From Oscillospiraceae bacterium (lineage in GTDB: Bacteria > Bacillota > Clostridia > Oscillospirales > Butyricicoccaceae): a stretch of 10,453 nucleotides of DNA. The stretch is taken from assembly GCA_902797555.1 (NCBI GenBank), contig CADBTM010000176.1:1-10453 (forward strand), written 5' to 3'. This document shows positions 1 to 6,134 of this stretch, in pieces; positions within the stretch are counted from its first letter, which is position 1, and the number at the start of each line of letters is the position of its first letter. The notes under the pieces were generated by a model. It saw only the letters and a program-made list of their open reading frames with translations. It was not told where the DNA came from and searched no databases. The position numbers were made by a program, and so were the translations under genes.

Positions 1-1
1 C

Positions 2-193
2 ATCGGCGCCTATCAGGGCGGCACCTGCAACGAGACCGACCGCAGCGCACAGGTGTGCGTCAACTGCGCCATGGCCACCCAGCCTGTCCAGATCCTCGCC
101 AAGCCCGGTATGGGCGTGGACGAGGGCTATATGATCGTCTACAACGAGATGAACCGCATTCTCGCCCTCCGCAAGGCGAGAAAAAATCGCTGA
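2..193 (+). CDS. 3' end of an unrecognised gene (63 residues visible)
   Basis: The frame is open from the window edge and closes with TGA at 191-193. It has no start here, so it is the C-terminus of a longer protein. The visible residues start IGAYQGGTCNETDR, contain a CVNC (C-x2-C) pair at visible residues 19-22 and a lone Cys at residue 9, and end in a basic tail (RKARKNR). The cysteines could bind metal or an iron-sulfur cluster, but nothing shows this directly. I do not recognise the family with confidence. Codon use (GC-rich third positions) matches the other genes. A strong terminator lies 14 nt past the stop, so this is the last gene of its transcript. Confidence 0.75.
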   Translation: MGAYQGGTCNETDRSAQVCVNCAMATQPVQILAKPGMGVDEGYMIVYNEMNRILALRKARKNR

Positions 194-205
194 ATCCCCA
201 CATAG

Positions 206-243
206 AAAGCAGCCTTCCGGGTTTCCGGAAGGCTGCTTTTTCT
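206..243 (+). terminator. Intrinsic terminator after the partial first gene
   Basis: A perfect stem of at least 13 bp (AGCAGCCTTCCGG, 208-220, with CCGGAAGGCTGCT, 225-237) closes a GTTT loop. The flanking AAA/TTT can extend it to 206-239. A T-rich tract (TTTTTCTCTTT) follows on the plus strand. It lies 14 nt past the stop of the upstream gene and isolates the next gene transcriptionally. Confidence 0.92.
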
Positions 244-267
244 CTTTCCCTATGGACGCAAATGGGG

Positions 268-273
268 TATACT
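268..273 (+). promoter_or_regulatory. Candidate -10 box for the split-barrel gene
   Basis: TATACT (268-273) sits in the context AAATGGGGTATACTG, very like the -10 region of the next gene (AAAATGGAGTATGATG). The hexamer 17 nt upstream (TTTCCC, 245-250) is a poor -35 and lies in the terminator tail. Transcription would start near 280, giving a leader of about 25 nt. This is a weak call that rests on the -10 and on the similarity between the two sites. Confidence 0.4.
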
Positions 274-291
274 GTTTGCAGAACGCTGTAT

Positions 292-297
292 GGAGGG
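292..297 (+). promoter_or_regulatory. Ribosome binding site deciding the start at 306
   Basis: GGAGGG lies 8 nt before ATG 306. The upstream in-frame ATG at 252 lies before the presumed -10 box and has no such site, so 306 is preferred. Confidence 0.75.
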
Positions 298-305
298 ATA
301 TATAT

Positions 306-1076
306 ATGCAGATCAGTCCTGACGCCGTCCGGGCATTTTTGAGGACCCACCCCGTGCTGTATGCCGCAACGATGGGTCTGAACAGACAGCCGCAGGTGCA
401 TCCGGTGGAGCTGTGCCTGCAGGAGGAGGACGCTTTTTATTTCGCCGTGCCCAAGTGCGAGGCGCTGTACGGCGAGCTCAGTCTTCACCCGCAGGTGACT
501 CTGTGCGTATCGGATCGGGAAAGCCGCCTCACCTTCCGTCTGGAGGGAGTCGCCGTTTTTACCGAGGACGGGGAGATCCTCTCCCGCTGTCTGCGGGAAT
601 GCGCCTCCCTCCGGGAGCGATGGGGCGGCACGCCGGAGATGCTCATCCCGTGGTTTTTGAGGGACGGGAAGTGCGTCTTTCGGGATGAGACCGACGGAAC
701 GGAGCAAGCTTTGCTGCTGGGGACGCCGGAAAACGCCCTTGTGGGCATCCGCATTTCCAAAAAGACCGAGCTGCGGGATCGTCTGTCCGCCATCCTCGCA
801 GAGCGGGAGGCGCAGACCGCGCCGCCGGAGGATATGGAGCTGCAGCGGCTGTATGACGGCGCGCTGATCTATTTTGCCGAGACGGCAAAGGCAATGTGGC
901 CCCGGATGGATATCCGCCCCATCGAGCGCAGCGCCCTCTTTGACACCTATGACCAGCGGGAGCAGTTTGCCTCTCTGGCAAAGCGTCTCATCGGAAACGT
1001 CCGTATCGACAAGCCGGAGGATCTCACCCACTGGCTCAGTCCCGAAACGCTGAACGATCTGCGGAAGCAGGGCTGA
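306..1076 (+). CDS. PNPOx-like FMN-binding split-barrel protein with C-terminal extension
   Basis: The 256-residue product has an N-terminal part (about 1-95) that reads like the pyridoxamine 5'-phosphate oxidase-like split barrel common in Clostridia. It has a helix (DAVRAFLRTHPVLYAAT), a strand with QPQVHPVEL, then AFYFAVPKCEALYGELSLHP (the usual 'K...Y..L..NP' element) and a strand pair ending LEGVAVFTEDGE. Such proteins usually bind FMN or a related flavin as dimers in the cytoplasm; the substrate is unknown here. Family members of this type are often 130-160 residues. Here about 110 further residues, mostly predicted helical (ISKKTELRDRLSAILAERE onward), have no recognised match. No signal peptide or membrane segment is seen. 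The gene stands alone between two terminators with its own candidate promoter. The split-barrel call is moderately sure and the function of the C-terminal half unknown. Confidence 0.65.
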   Translation: MQISPDAVRAFLRTHPVLYAATMGLNRQPQVHPVELCLQEEDAFYFAVPKCEALYGELSLHPQVTLCVSDRESRLTFRLEGVAVFTEDGEILSRCLRECASLRERWGGTPEMLIPWFLRDGKCVFRDETDGTEQALLLGTPENALVGIRISKKTELRDRLSAILAEREAQTAPPEDMELQRLYDGALIYFAETAKAMWPRMDIRPIERSALFDTYDQREQFASLAKRLIGNVRIDKPEDLTHWLSPETLNDLRKQG

Positions 1077-1100
1077 GGCGCCTTTACGCCGGGCGTATTC

Positions 1101-1140
1101 CCCACGGTCAAGGGGAAGCTCCCTTTTTTCTTTCCGTGGG
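1101..1140 (+). terminator. Probable terminator after the split-barrel gene
   Basis: A short stem AAGGG (1110-1114) with CCCTT (1121-1125) is followed by a T run (1124-1129). It is nested inside a longer inverted repeat, CCCACGG (1101-1107) with CCGTGGG (1134-1140). The stem is short, so termination may be partial. The outer arm abuts the -35 of the next gene. Confidence 0.5.
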
Positions 1141-1141
1141 A

Positions 1142-1170
1142 TTGCTTCCCGACGGAAAATGGAGTATGAT
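1142..1170 (+). promoter_or_regulatory. Sigma-A type promoter of the BspA-like hypothetical gene
   Basis: TTGCTT (1142-1147) and TATGAT (1165-1170) are separated by exactly 17 nt. Transcription would begin near 1177, right at the Shine-Dalgarno sequence, giving a very short leader of about 15 nt. Confidence 0.65.
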
Positions 1171-1176
1171 GGTTTC

Positions 1177-1185
1177 AAAGGAGGG
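1177..1185 (+). promoter_or_regulatory. Strong ribosome binding site deciding the start at 1192
   Basis: AAAGGAGGG lies 6 nt before ATG 1192. An earlier in-frame ATG at 1159 would overlap the promoter and lacks a ribosome binding site, so it is not the start. Confidence 0.85.
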
Positions 1186-1191
1186 AAGCGT

Positions 1192-1893
1192 ATGAGCTTG
1201 CTGCACTATAGCATGGACGGAGAATATGAGCTGAGCCTTTCCGCGTGGGGCGAGGGCATTCTGGACGACAGCACGCTGTTTCATTCCATGCGCTCGAACT
1301 ATGTGTTTTCAGCCTTTCGCCAGCAGCACGGGCGGGATCCCAGGGATATCTCCCTCGTCGTGGAGGATTCGTCGGCCTGCGGCTATTGCTTTACGGGGAT
1401 TTCCACCGACTTTTTGGAAAAGCTGGAGACCCTCAAGGAGCTGGTTCTCCCCGATCCCGTCACCCATCTCGACATGACCCCGGCGCTGGAGCACATTCTG
1501 AAATCCAACGACACCCTCATCCGGGGCAGCTTCGGTTCCTTTGCCCAGCGCTTTGCCGCCGAAAACGGACTGCATTTCCGTCCGGCCGACTATGTTTTTA
1601 CCCGCTATATGTACGAGCCCGTGCAGGAGGGGACGACCATGACGCTGGTCTTTCGTCGGGACGGCCGCGTGCAGGTGCGGGAGGACATCTCCTCCCCCGG
1701 CTCGTCGGCGGGAAGCACCCTCGGCGGCACCTTCTGGTATGATCTGCCCACCGACTTTTTCCGCACCCAGACCGCAGAGGAGATCGCGGAGCACTTCCGC
1801 GCGGTCATCTATGACAAAACCATCGCAGACGGCAAGCTGGCCGTCTTTCTCCAAAAAGCGAAAAACCAGGGCTATTTCACCGGGGCAAACTGA
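1192..1893 (+). CDS. Hypothetical protein with a BspA-like leucine-rich segment
   Basis: The 233-residue product has no signal peptide and no membrane segment. Residues about 77-130 resemble one and a half BspA-type leucine-rich repeats: LKELVLPDPVTHLD, a spacer, then GSFGSFAQRFAAENGLHF. The last element mimics the usual BspA repeat end (G-S-aromatic-A-xx-A-x-E-N-G-aromatic-F). The rest (KRR-poor strands such as TMTLVFRRDGRVQVRED, a SSPGSSAGSTLGG linker and a C-terminal helical stretch) has no family I recognise. The start is set by a strong ribosome binding site; the first residues are MSLLHYSMDG. The gene is monocistronic, between a promoter at 1142-1170 and the terminator at 1901-1933. With so few repeats it is not a typical BspA surface protein. 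It may be a cytoplasmic protein that picked up, or is left over from, a repeat domain. Confidence 0.75.
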   Translation: MSLLHYSMDGEYELSLSAWGEGILDDSTLFHSMRSNYVFSAFRQQHGRDPRDISLVVEDSSACGYCFTGISTDFLEKLETLKELVLPDPVTHLDMTPALEHILKSNDTLIRGSFGSFAQRFAAENGLHFRPADYVFTRYMYEPVQEGTTMTLVFRRDGRVQVREDISSPGSSAGSTLGGTFWYDLPTDFFRTQTAEEIAEHFRAVIYDKTIADGKLAVFLQKAKNQGYFTGAN

Positions 1894-1900
1894 AGAAATA

Positions 1901-1933
1901 AAAACAACCACCCCATCGGGTGGTTGTTTTTTT
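1901..1933. terminator. Bidirectional terminator between convergent genes
   Basis: A perfect 13-bp stem (1901-1913 with 1918-1930) closes a CATC loop. The plus-strand transcript continues TTT-G-TTTT. The minus-strand transcript runs into TTTTTATTTCTT. It lies between the plus-strand stop at 1893 and the minus-strand stop at 1941, serving both. Confidence 0.93.
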
Positions 1934-1940
1934 GTTTTGC

Positions 1941-4073
1941 TCAGTCCGCAGTTTCCACGATTGTGATCCGTCCCTGTCCGTAGGGGTCGGCATATTCCGC
2001 TCCGATCTCTCCGCCGAGAACGTCCACAATATAGTCGATCAAAAGCTGATTGTCCAGCTTGACGCAGTCCAGCAGCAGGGGATCCCCGTCAAACATGGTA
2101 TAGCCGTCGCCGTTGCTGAGCAGGAGATAGTTGTGGCAGGCCAGCTTGTACGTCTTGTCCAGCTGGATGGGCTGATCGCCCACTATGACGTTTTTCACCC
2201 GGCGCTCGCCCGCTACAGAGGCAAACAGGCCGTTTTCGTCGGCCACGCAGGAGGAGGGGATGTAGCTGTGGATCTCATAGGTCAGGCCGGACACCTGCAA
2301 GAATCCGCCCGACTCGCTGGGCACGGCGCGGGCGCCCCATTCCAGCGCGTCCACGATCTGCCGGCCGGTGGCCTCCACCATGCACAGGCCGTTTCCGAAG
2401 GGCATGACACTGAGGATATTGTTGCGGGTGATATCCCCTGCGGCGATGCTCACACGGATGCCGCCGCCGTTGAAAAAGCCGATGTCCGCGCCTGCCTGCT
2501 GACGGAAGGCGTCGGCGCACAGATCGCCCAGATTGGTCTCCATCCGACGGACGATGCGGATGGGCTTACCGTTGGAGTCCACCGCCTCGGGATCGGTAGT
2601 GGTCAGTGTCACGCCAGAGTGCGCCACCACCTCGTTGAGCTTTTCATTGAGCTCGTCAGTGGCCTGGGCGACGGCCTGAGTCATGGGATTCTTAAGCGCC
2701 AGCAGCTTTTGCGCGCTCTCCTCCCGATCCCAGCTGTACAGACCGGTGGTGACCGTTCCGTCGCCGTCGATGCTGCACCAGCCGATGCACGCCAGCTTGG
2801 TGCCGCAGGCGGAACGGGGGATCTGCTTGCCGTCCGCGTTTTTCATGATGATCTGATCGGTGTCATGGCTGTGACCGTCCAGCAGGACGTCGATGCCGGT
2901 GGTGTGAGAGATCACGTCGGCATAGGTCCAGGGGATGCACTCGGCTTCGTTGCCCAGATGCGCCAGAACCACCACATAATCCGCGCCCTCCGCCCGGGCA
3001 GAGTCGGCCGCGGTCTGGATGGCGTTGTACACGTTCTCGCCGGTGTCCTCCTGCAAAAAGCTGTATACATATTCGCCGTTTTCATTCTGGAAGTAAGTGG
3101 GGGTGGAGCTGGTGATAGTCTGGGGGGTGGTCACGCCCACAAAGGCGATCTGCTTGCCGCCCAGCTCCCGGATGACGTAGGGCTGGAACACCGGCTCGCC
3201 GTTGTGCATAAAGTTGCAGGAGATATAGGGATAGGACGCCTGCTCCGCAAGGGAGAGGAAGGCCTCCATGCCATAGTCGTACTCGTGGTTGCCGGGGATG
3301 GCCACGCCATAACCCAGAGTGTCCATCAGTGCCGTCAGCGCCGCGCCCTTGGTCAGGGTGCCGATGGGCTCGCCCTGGATGCTGTCGCCGTCCTCTACCA
3401 GAATCACGTCATACCCCTGCGCGGTCAAAGCGTTTTTCGCCTCCCACAGACCGGCATAGCCATAGTTCTGGTCGATGCCGCAGTGGACGTCGCTGGTATA
3501 CAGGATCAGAATGCCCCGGCTCTCGCCCACAGGGGTCAAAAAGCGCTGCCAGCCGTTGAGCACGGCGGCAAACTGCTCTTCCGTGGCGTTCTCCTTCGGG
3601 GCAAGATTGCCCTCGAGCGCGGGGAGGATGCGGTTCATCACCGCCCACTGCATGGCCTTGTCCGCCCATGGAGCGACCGCATCGGCGTCCCGATTGCCCA
3701 GCGGGAACATCCACTCGCCCGCGGGAGCCTGTCCCAGCACCTGCGCGTTTCGGTAGAGCATGGTGACCATCTGTTCCCGGGTCAGGGGGTCATTGGGGCC
3801 GAAATTGCCGTTGCCATAGCCTCCGGCGATGCCCTGTTCCGCCGCCCAGCGGACGGCCTGCGCCAGTTCGCCCTCGGCGGGCACATCGGCAAACAGCGCC
3901 TGCGCCGCCTCGGTGTCCTCCGCCCCGCTCATCTGGAACAGCCGGACAACAAAGGTTCCCCGGGTCAGCGTCTCGCCCGCGCTTCCGCCGTCCGCCGCAA
4001 AAACGGGCAGGGCGAGGGACAGTGCAAGCACCGCCGCCAGGACGATGGAAAGCAGCCTTCTGTGTTTCTTCAT
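1941..4073 (-). CDS. Exported SLH-anchored 5'-nucleotidase / 2',3'-cyclic phosphodiesterase family protein
   Basis: The 710-residue protein starts with a Sec signal peptide (MKKHRRLLSIVL..., cleavage near PVFA|ADG, residue 26-27). Residues about 34-177 are SLH modules for binding secondary cell-wall polymer: an N-truncated first module (LTRGTFVVRLFQ), a full second (GIAGGYGNGNFGP...LTREQMVTMLYRNA) and a degenerate third. Residues about 187-450 are a calcineurin-like metallophosphoesterase with all metal motifs: D195 and H197 (SDVHCG), D230 (DGDSIQG), N262/H263 (GNHEYDYG), H372 (LAHLG), H401/H403 (DGHSH). Residues about 480-700 are the 5'-nucleotidase C-terminal substrate domain (FNGGGIR 534-540, NGDGY 654-658). 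The family removes phosphate from nucleotides or cyclic nucleotides outside the cell; the exact substrate is inferred. The start at 4073 is preferred over 4118 because of AAAAGGAG 9 nt upstream and the signal peptide. Probably the last gene of the transcript begun at the SLH-Sel1 gene. Confidence 0.92.
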   Translation of the reverse strand: MKKHRRLLSIVLAAVLALSLALPVFAADGGSAGETLTRGTFVVRLFQMSGAEDTEAAQALFADVPAEGELAQAVRWAAEQGIAGGYGNGNFGPNDPLTREQMVTMLYRNAQVLGQAPAGEWMFPLGNRDADAVAPWADKAMQWAVMNRILPALEGNLAPKENATEEQFAAVLNGWQRFLTPVGESRGILILYTSDVHCGIDQNYGYAGLWEAKNALTAQGYDVILVEDGDSIQGEPIGTLTKGAALTALMDTLGYGVAIPGNHEYDYGMEAFLSLAEQASYPYISCNFMHNGEPVFQPYVIRELGGKQIAFVGVTTPQTITSSTPTYFQNENGEYVYSFLQEDTGENVYNAIQTAADSARAEGADYVVVLAHLGNEAECIPWTYADVISHTTGIDVLLDGHSHDTDQIIMKNADGKQIPRSACGTKLACIGWCSIDGDGTVTTGLYSWDREESAQKLLALKNPMTQAVAQATDELNEKLNEVVAHSGVTLTTTDPEAVDSNGKPIRIVRRMETNLGDLCADAFRQQAGADIGFFNGGGIRVSIAAGDITRNNILSVMPFGNGLCMVEATGRQIVDALEWGARAVPSESGGFLQVSGLTYEIHSYIPSSCVADENGLFASVAGERRVKNVIVGDQPIQLDKTYKLACHNYLLLSNGDGYTMFDGDPLLLDCVKLDNQLLIDYIVDVLGGEIGAEYADPYGQGRITIVETAD

Positions 4074-4080
4074 GATGCGT

Positions 4081-4090
4081 TTCTCCTTTT
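4081..4090 (-). promoter_or_regulatory. Ribosome binding site of the SLH 5'-nucleotidase gene
   Basis: On the minus strand AAAAGGAGAA precedes ATG 4073, with the GGAG core 9 nt from the start. It places translation initiation directly at the signal peptide and excludes the longer frame from 4118. Confidence 0.8.
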
Positions 4091-4111
4091 CTCGATCTTG
4101 TTTGTTCCTGA

Positions 4112-4219
4112 AAAGCACTCCGGATGCACCGTACAGGCATGCTCGATTGGGTTTTCCTATTGGGCGATCAGGTCGTCATAACGCGCCATCCGTCTGACGG
4201 TAATCCGTGCTTTTTTCAT
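4112..4219 (-). pseudogene. Decayed start of a TIGR04076-like small protein, with in-frame TAG
   Basis: On the minus strand ATG at 4219 opens MKKARITVRRMARYDDLIAQ, then TAG (4157-4159), and the same frame goes on ENPIEHAC. From memory of the family, intact TIGR04076-type proteins (about 85-105 residues) begin M-K-K-V-x-I-T-V and carry a motif of the form DLI-x-x-Y-E-N-P-I-E-H-A-C, so the stop falls exactly on the tyrosine codon (TAC/TAT to TAG). After HAC the match is lost within a few codons, and the conserved downstream half (FC-aspartate and GGGDFYDGW-like stretches) is absent. A GAGGG lies 7 nt before the ATG and overlaps the end of the upstream gene, so it was once a translated operon member. 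It could instead be a 20-codon peptide. The assignment is from recalled family sequence, not a search. Confidence 0.6.
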
Positions 4220-4229
4220 ATTGAAACCC

Positions 4230-5777
4230 TCAGCTTCCGGTCAGCTCGGCCAGCCGTTGTGCCGCTTTTTCATTGCCGGCATCGGCCGCTTTCTGATACC
4301 ATTCGATTGCCTTTTCCAGATTCTGCTCCACACCGTTGCCCAGCTCATAGCGTCTGGCGACATTGTACATGGAGGTCGGATATCCGGCTTCCGCAGATTT
4401 CAGATACCACTGCATGCTCTCTTCCTGATTTTCCAAAACGCCGAGACCCTTGCTGTACATATAGCCGATATAATACATCGATCTTGCGTCCCCGACTTCG
4501 GACGCTTTCAAAAACCACTTCATCGCCTCGGCGTAATCCTGCTCCACACTCCTGCCGGAGTAGTACAAGTAGCCCAGATAGAACCCGGCCTTGGGATGTC
4601 CGACCTCGGCAAGTGCCGTTTCGCCTTCCAAGCCCTTCGTTCTCCAGAAGTCGGCCTGCTCGCTGTCCAGCCCGGCTCCCTCCGGATCGGCTGCATATAC
4701 CTCGTAGATGCTCAGGCAGGCGTAGACAGACCACTCCGGATCGCTCGCCTCTGCGGCGCGGAGGAAACACTCCAACGCGCGGGCACCGTCTGCCTCTACG
4801 CCGTAGCCGTTTTGGTACATATCTCCCAGGCCGCAGTTCGCCTCGAGGCAGCCGTGATCCACGGCCTCCTGAAAGAGTGCCTTGGCCTTTTCCGCGTCCG
4901 CGTCCACGCCCTCGCCCTGTGCATACAGGAATCCAAGATGGAAGCGCGCCAGCTCGCTGCCCTGCTCCACACCGGTCTCAAAGAAAGCGGCGGCAGACCC
5001 ATAGTCGCTGCGCTGATAGGCGATCCGTCCCAGATAGTACCAGGCATCCGCCATACCGGCATCGGCCGCATCCTGAAACGCGGCTGCCGCCTTGTCATAG
5101 TCCGCGGCTCCGGTCTGTGTGCCAAAGTACATCGCCTGACCCTCCGCCTGCGCAAGGCTCCCGCAATAGCGCATGAGAACGGTCGCCAGCTCTGCGCAGC
5201 TCGCCGTCTCGCACGGGTTGAGTGTGCTCTTTGTACGGCCGTTCACCAATCCTGCGCCGCATGCCCACTGCATCGCGCCCATTGCCCAGGTGCTGACCTC
5301 AAAGGCGTCATCATAGCTCAGGATGTTGGTATCTTCTCCCACGCTGACGTCCACGCCCTTGTATTTGGCATAGCGGTACAAAACGGTAACCAGTTGTTCC
5401 CGGGTCAGATTGTTCTGCGGGCCAAAGCGCCCGTCGCCATACCCTTCCGCAATGCCGGCAGCCGTGCCCCAGTTCACCGCCCGCGTGTACCAGGCGGTAC
5501 CCGAAACATCCGTATAGGAAGTGGGTGCATCCGACACCTCCGGCTGCCCCTCCAGATTCCAGAGCAGCTGGATCAAGGTGACGCGCAAGGCTTGTTCGTC
5601 CGGGTCAAACGCTCCCCCGTCATAGCCGGAAACAAGGTCATTGGAAAGCACATACTGCATTCCGTCCCGATACCAGACCTCGCTGTTCTCCTCTTGTGCG
5701 GCGGCCGTCGGGCGAACGCCCACAAGCAGTCCCAGCACCAGCAGCCAGCACAGCACGATTTTTCTTTTTTCTCTCAT
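4230..5777 (-). CDS. Exported SLH-domain protein with Sel1-like repeats
   Basis: The 515-residue product has a signal peptide (MREKRKIVLCWLLVLGLLVG..., likely cut near TAAA, residues 24-27). Three SLH modules follow at about 36-78, 87-137 (GIAEGYGDGRFGPQNNLTRE) and 152-205, which should bind it to cell-wall polymer. Residues about 224-512 hold roughly seven Sel1-like (TPR-related) repeats of about 36 residues, seen as A-xx-W/F-xx-K-A-AE-xG-xx-A-xx-xLG-x-xY-xxG-xG-V (for example AMKWFLKASEVGDARSMYYIGYMYSKG). One repeat (about 345-395) has a longer insert. Sel1 repeats mediate protein-protein contacts; here they would act outside the cell, a partner being unknown. The start has GGGAG 8 nt upstream. 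The gene lies 120 nt after the tRNA-Arg and upstream of the SLH 5'-nucleotidase, with no terminator between, so the two are likely one transcript. Confidence 0.9.
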   Translation of the reverse strand: MREKRKIVLCWLLVLGLLVGVRPTAAAQEENSEVWYRDGMQYVLSNDLVSGYDGGAFDPDEQALRVTLIQLLWNLEGQPEVSDAPTSYTDVSGTAWYTRAVNWGTAAGIAEGYGDGRFGPQNNLTREQLVTVLYRYAKYKGVDVSVGEDTNILSYDDAFEVSTWAMGAMQWACGAGLVNGRTKSTLNPCETASCAELATVLMRYCGSLAQAEGQAMYFGTQTGAADYDKAAAAFQDAADAGMADAWYYLGRIAYQRSDYGSAAAFFETGVEQGSELARFHLGFLYAQGEGVDADAEKAKALFQEAVDHGCLEANCGLGDMYQNGYGVEADGARALECFLRAAEASDPEWSVYACLSIYEVYAADPEGAGLDSEQADFWRTKGLEGETALAEVGHPKAGFYLGYLYYSGRSVEQDYAEAMKWFLKASEVGDARSMYYIGYMYSKGLGVLENQEESMQWYLKSAEAGYPTSMYNVARRYELGNGVEQNLEKAIEWYQKAADAGNEKAAQRLAELTGS

Positions 5778-5827
5778 GGCACTTTCTCCCTTTCCCGTCT
5801 CTTGGCGGGCTATCCCCCGATTATTTC

Positions 5828-5857
5828 ATGATACCAAAAGCCGAAAGCCCTTGAAAA
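5828..5857 (-). promoter_or_regulatory. Candidate promoter of the SLH-Sel1 gene
   Basis: On the minus strand TTTTCA (5852-5857), an 18-nt spacer and TATCAT (5828-5833, preceded by TGG) form a reasonable sigma-A promoter. The -35 lies inside the loop of the tRNA terminator hairpin. Transcription would start near 5821, about 44 nt before the ATG at 5777. Confidence 0.45.
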
Positions 5858-5869
5858 GAGGCTTTCGGC
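5836..5869 (-). terminator. Intrinsic terminator of the tRNA-Arg gene
   Basis: A perfect 10-bp stem (5840-5849 with 5860-5869) with a 10-nt loop starts 8 nt after the tRNA CCA end. On the minus strand it is followed by TTTT. The U tract is short, so readthrough into the SLH-Sel1 gene is possible. Confidence 0.7.
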
Positions 5870-5877
5870 CGCATTTC

Positions 5878-5954
5878 TGGCACCCACGGGAGGATTCGAA
5901 CCTCTGGCCTGCCGCTTAGGAGGCGGCCGCTCTATCCGACTGAGCTACGTGGGC
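5878..5954 (-). tRNA. tRNA-Arg(CCU)
   Basis: The 77-nt minus-strand sequence folds as a cloverleaf: acceptor GCCCACG with CGTGGGT (one G-U pair at 1-72), D arm GCTC...GAGC, anticodon stem GCCGC/GCGGC with loop CTCCTAA giving anticodon CCT, T loop TTCGAAT, discriminator G and an encoded CCA. It reads the rare AGG arginine codon. The T stem has one A-C mismatch at its base (49-65), tolerable in a functional tRNA. A near-consensus promoter ends just upstream and a terminator follows, so the gene is a monocistronic unit. Confidence 0.96.
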
Positions 5955-5967
5955 GGATGCACTTTCT

Positions 5968-5996
5968 ATTATAGTCAAAAGCGCCCGTTTCGTCAA
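5968..5996 (-). promoter_or_regulatory. Near-consensus promoter of tRNA-Arg
   Basis: On the minus strand TTGACG (5991-5996), exactly 17 nt, then TATAAT (5968-5973). The predicted start near 5961 is about 7 nt before the mature tRNA 5' end (5954). It faces away from the promoter region of the MBL/HD-GYP/FecR operon. Confidence 0.9.
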
Positions 5997-6040
5997 CCCG
6001 GAAATCTCTGCGGAAAACCGCCGCGCGGACAAGATAGCTC

Positions 6041-6069
6041 TTGACTTTCCTATGAAAAAATTGTAAATT
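6041..6069 (+). promoter_or_regulatory. Candidate promoter of the MBL/HD-GYP/FecR operon
   Basis: TTGACT (6041-6046) with a 17-nt spacer to TAAATT (6064-6069). Further -10-like hexamers (TATAAT at 6075-6080 and 6096-6101) lie just downstream but lack a good -35. The true start therefore cannot be fixed by eye, though a promoter in this AT-rich tract is likely. Confidence 0.5.
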
Positions 6070-6103
6070 ATAACTATAATAGGGTTATTATATATTATAA
6101 TAA
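6067..6103 (+). promoter_or_regulatory. Two AT-rich dyad symmetries, possible operators
   Basis: ATTATA-AC-TATAAT (6067-6080) is a perfect 6-bp-arm dyad. TTATTATA-TAT-TATAATAA (6085-6103) is a perfect 8-bp-arm dyad. Their centres are about 20.5 bp apart, close to two helical turns. Both lie between the best -35 box and the start codon, inside or just after the promoter. They could bind a repressor, or simply reflect AT richness. Confidence 0.4.
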
Positions 6104-6134
6104 AATTCTTCTTAAGCAAAAAGGAATAACATCC

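Noticed and set aside
60..1178. Minus-strand open frame of 372 codons at the left end
   Set aside because: Crosses a terminator and two plus-strand genes, Arg/Leu-rich composition, no recognisable domain.
1920..4181. Long plus-strand open frame (753 codons) over the nucleotidase
   Set aside because: Antisense shadow of a gene with full catalytic motifs, signal peptide and ribosome binding site. The plus frame has low-complexity His/Val/Gly/Ala composition and no start signal.
4090..4220. Separate promoter for the nucleotidase gene
   Set aside because: The best pair (TTACCG, 17 nt, TATGAC on the minus strand) matches consensus poorly and lies within the gene remnant.
4221..5831. Long plus-strand open frame over the SLH-Sel1 gene
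   Set aside because: Antisense shadow arising from GC-rich codon use. The minus-strand protein has clear SLH and Sel1 repeats.
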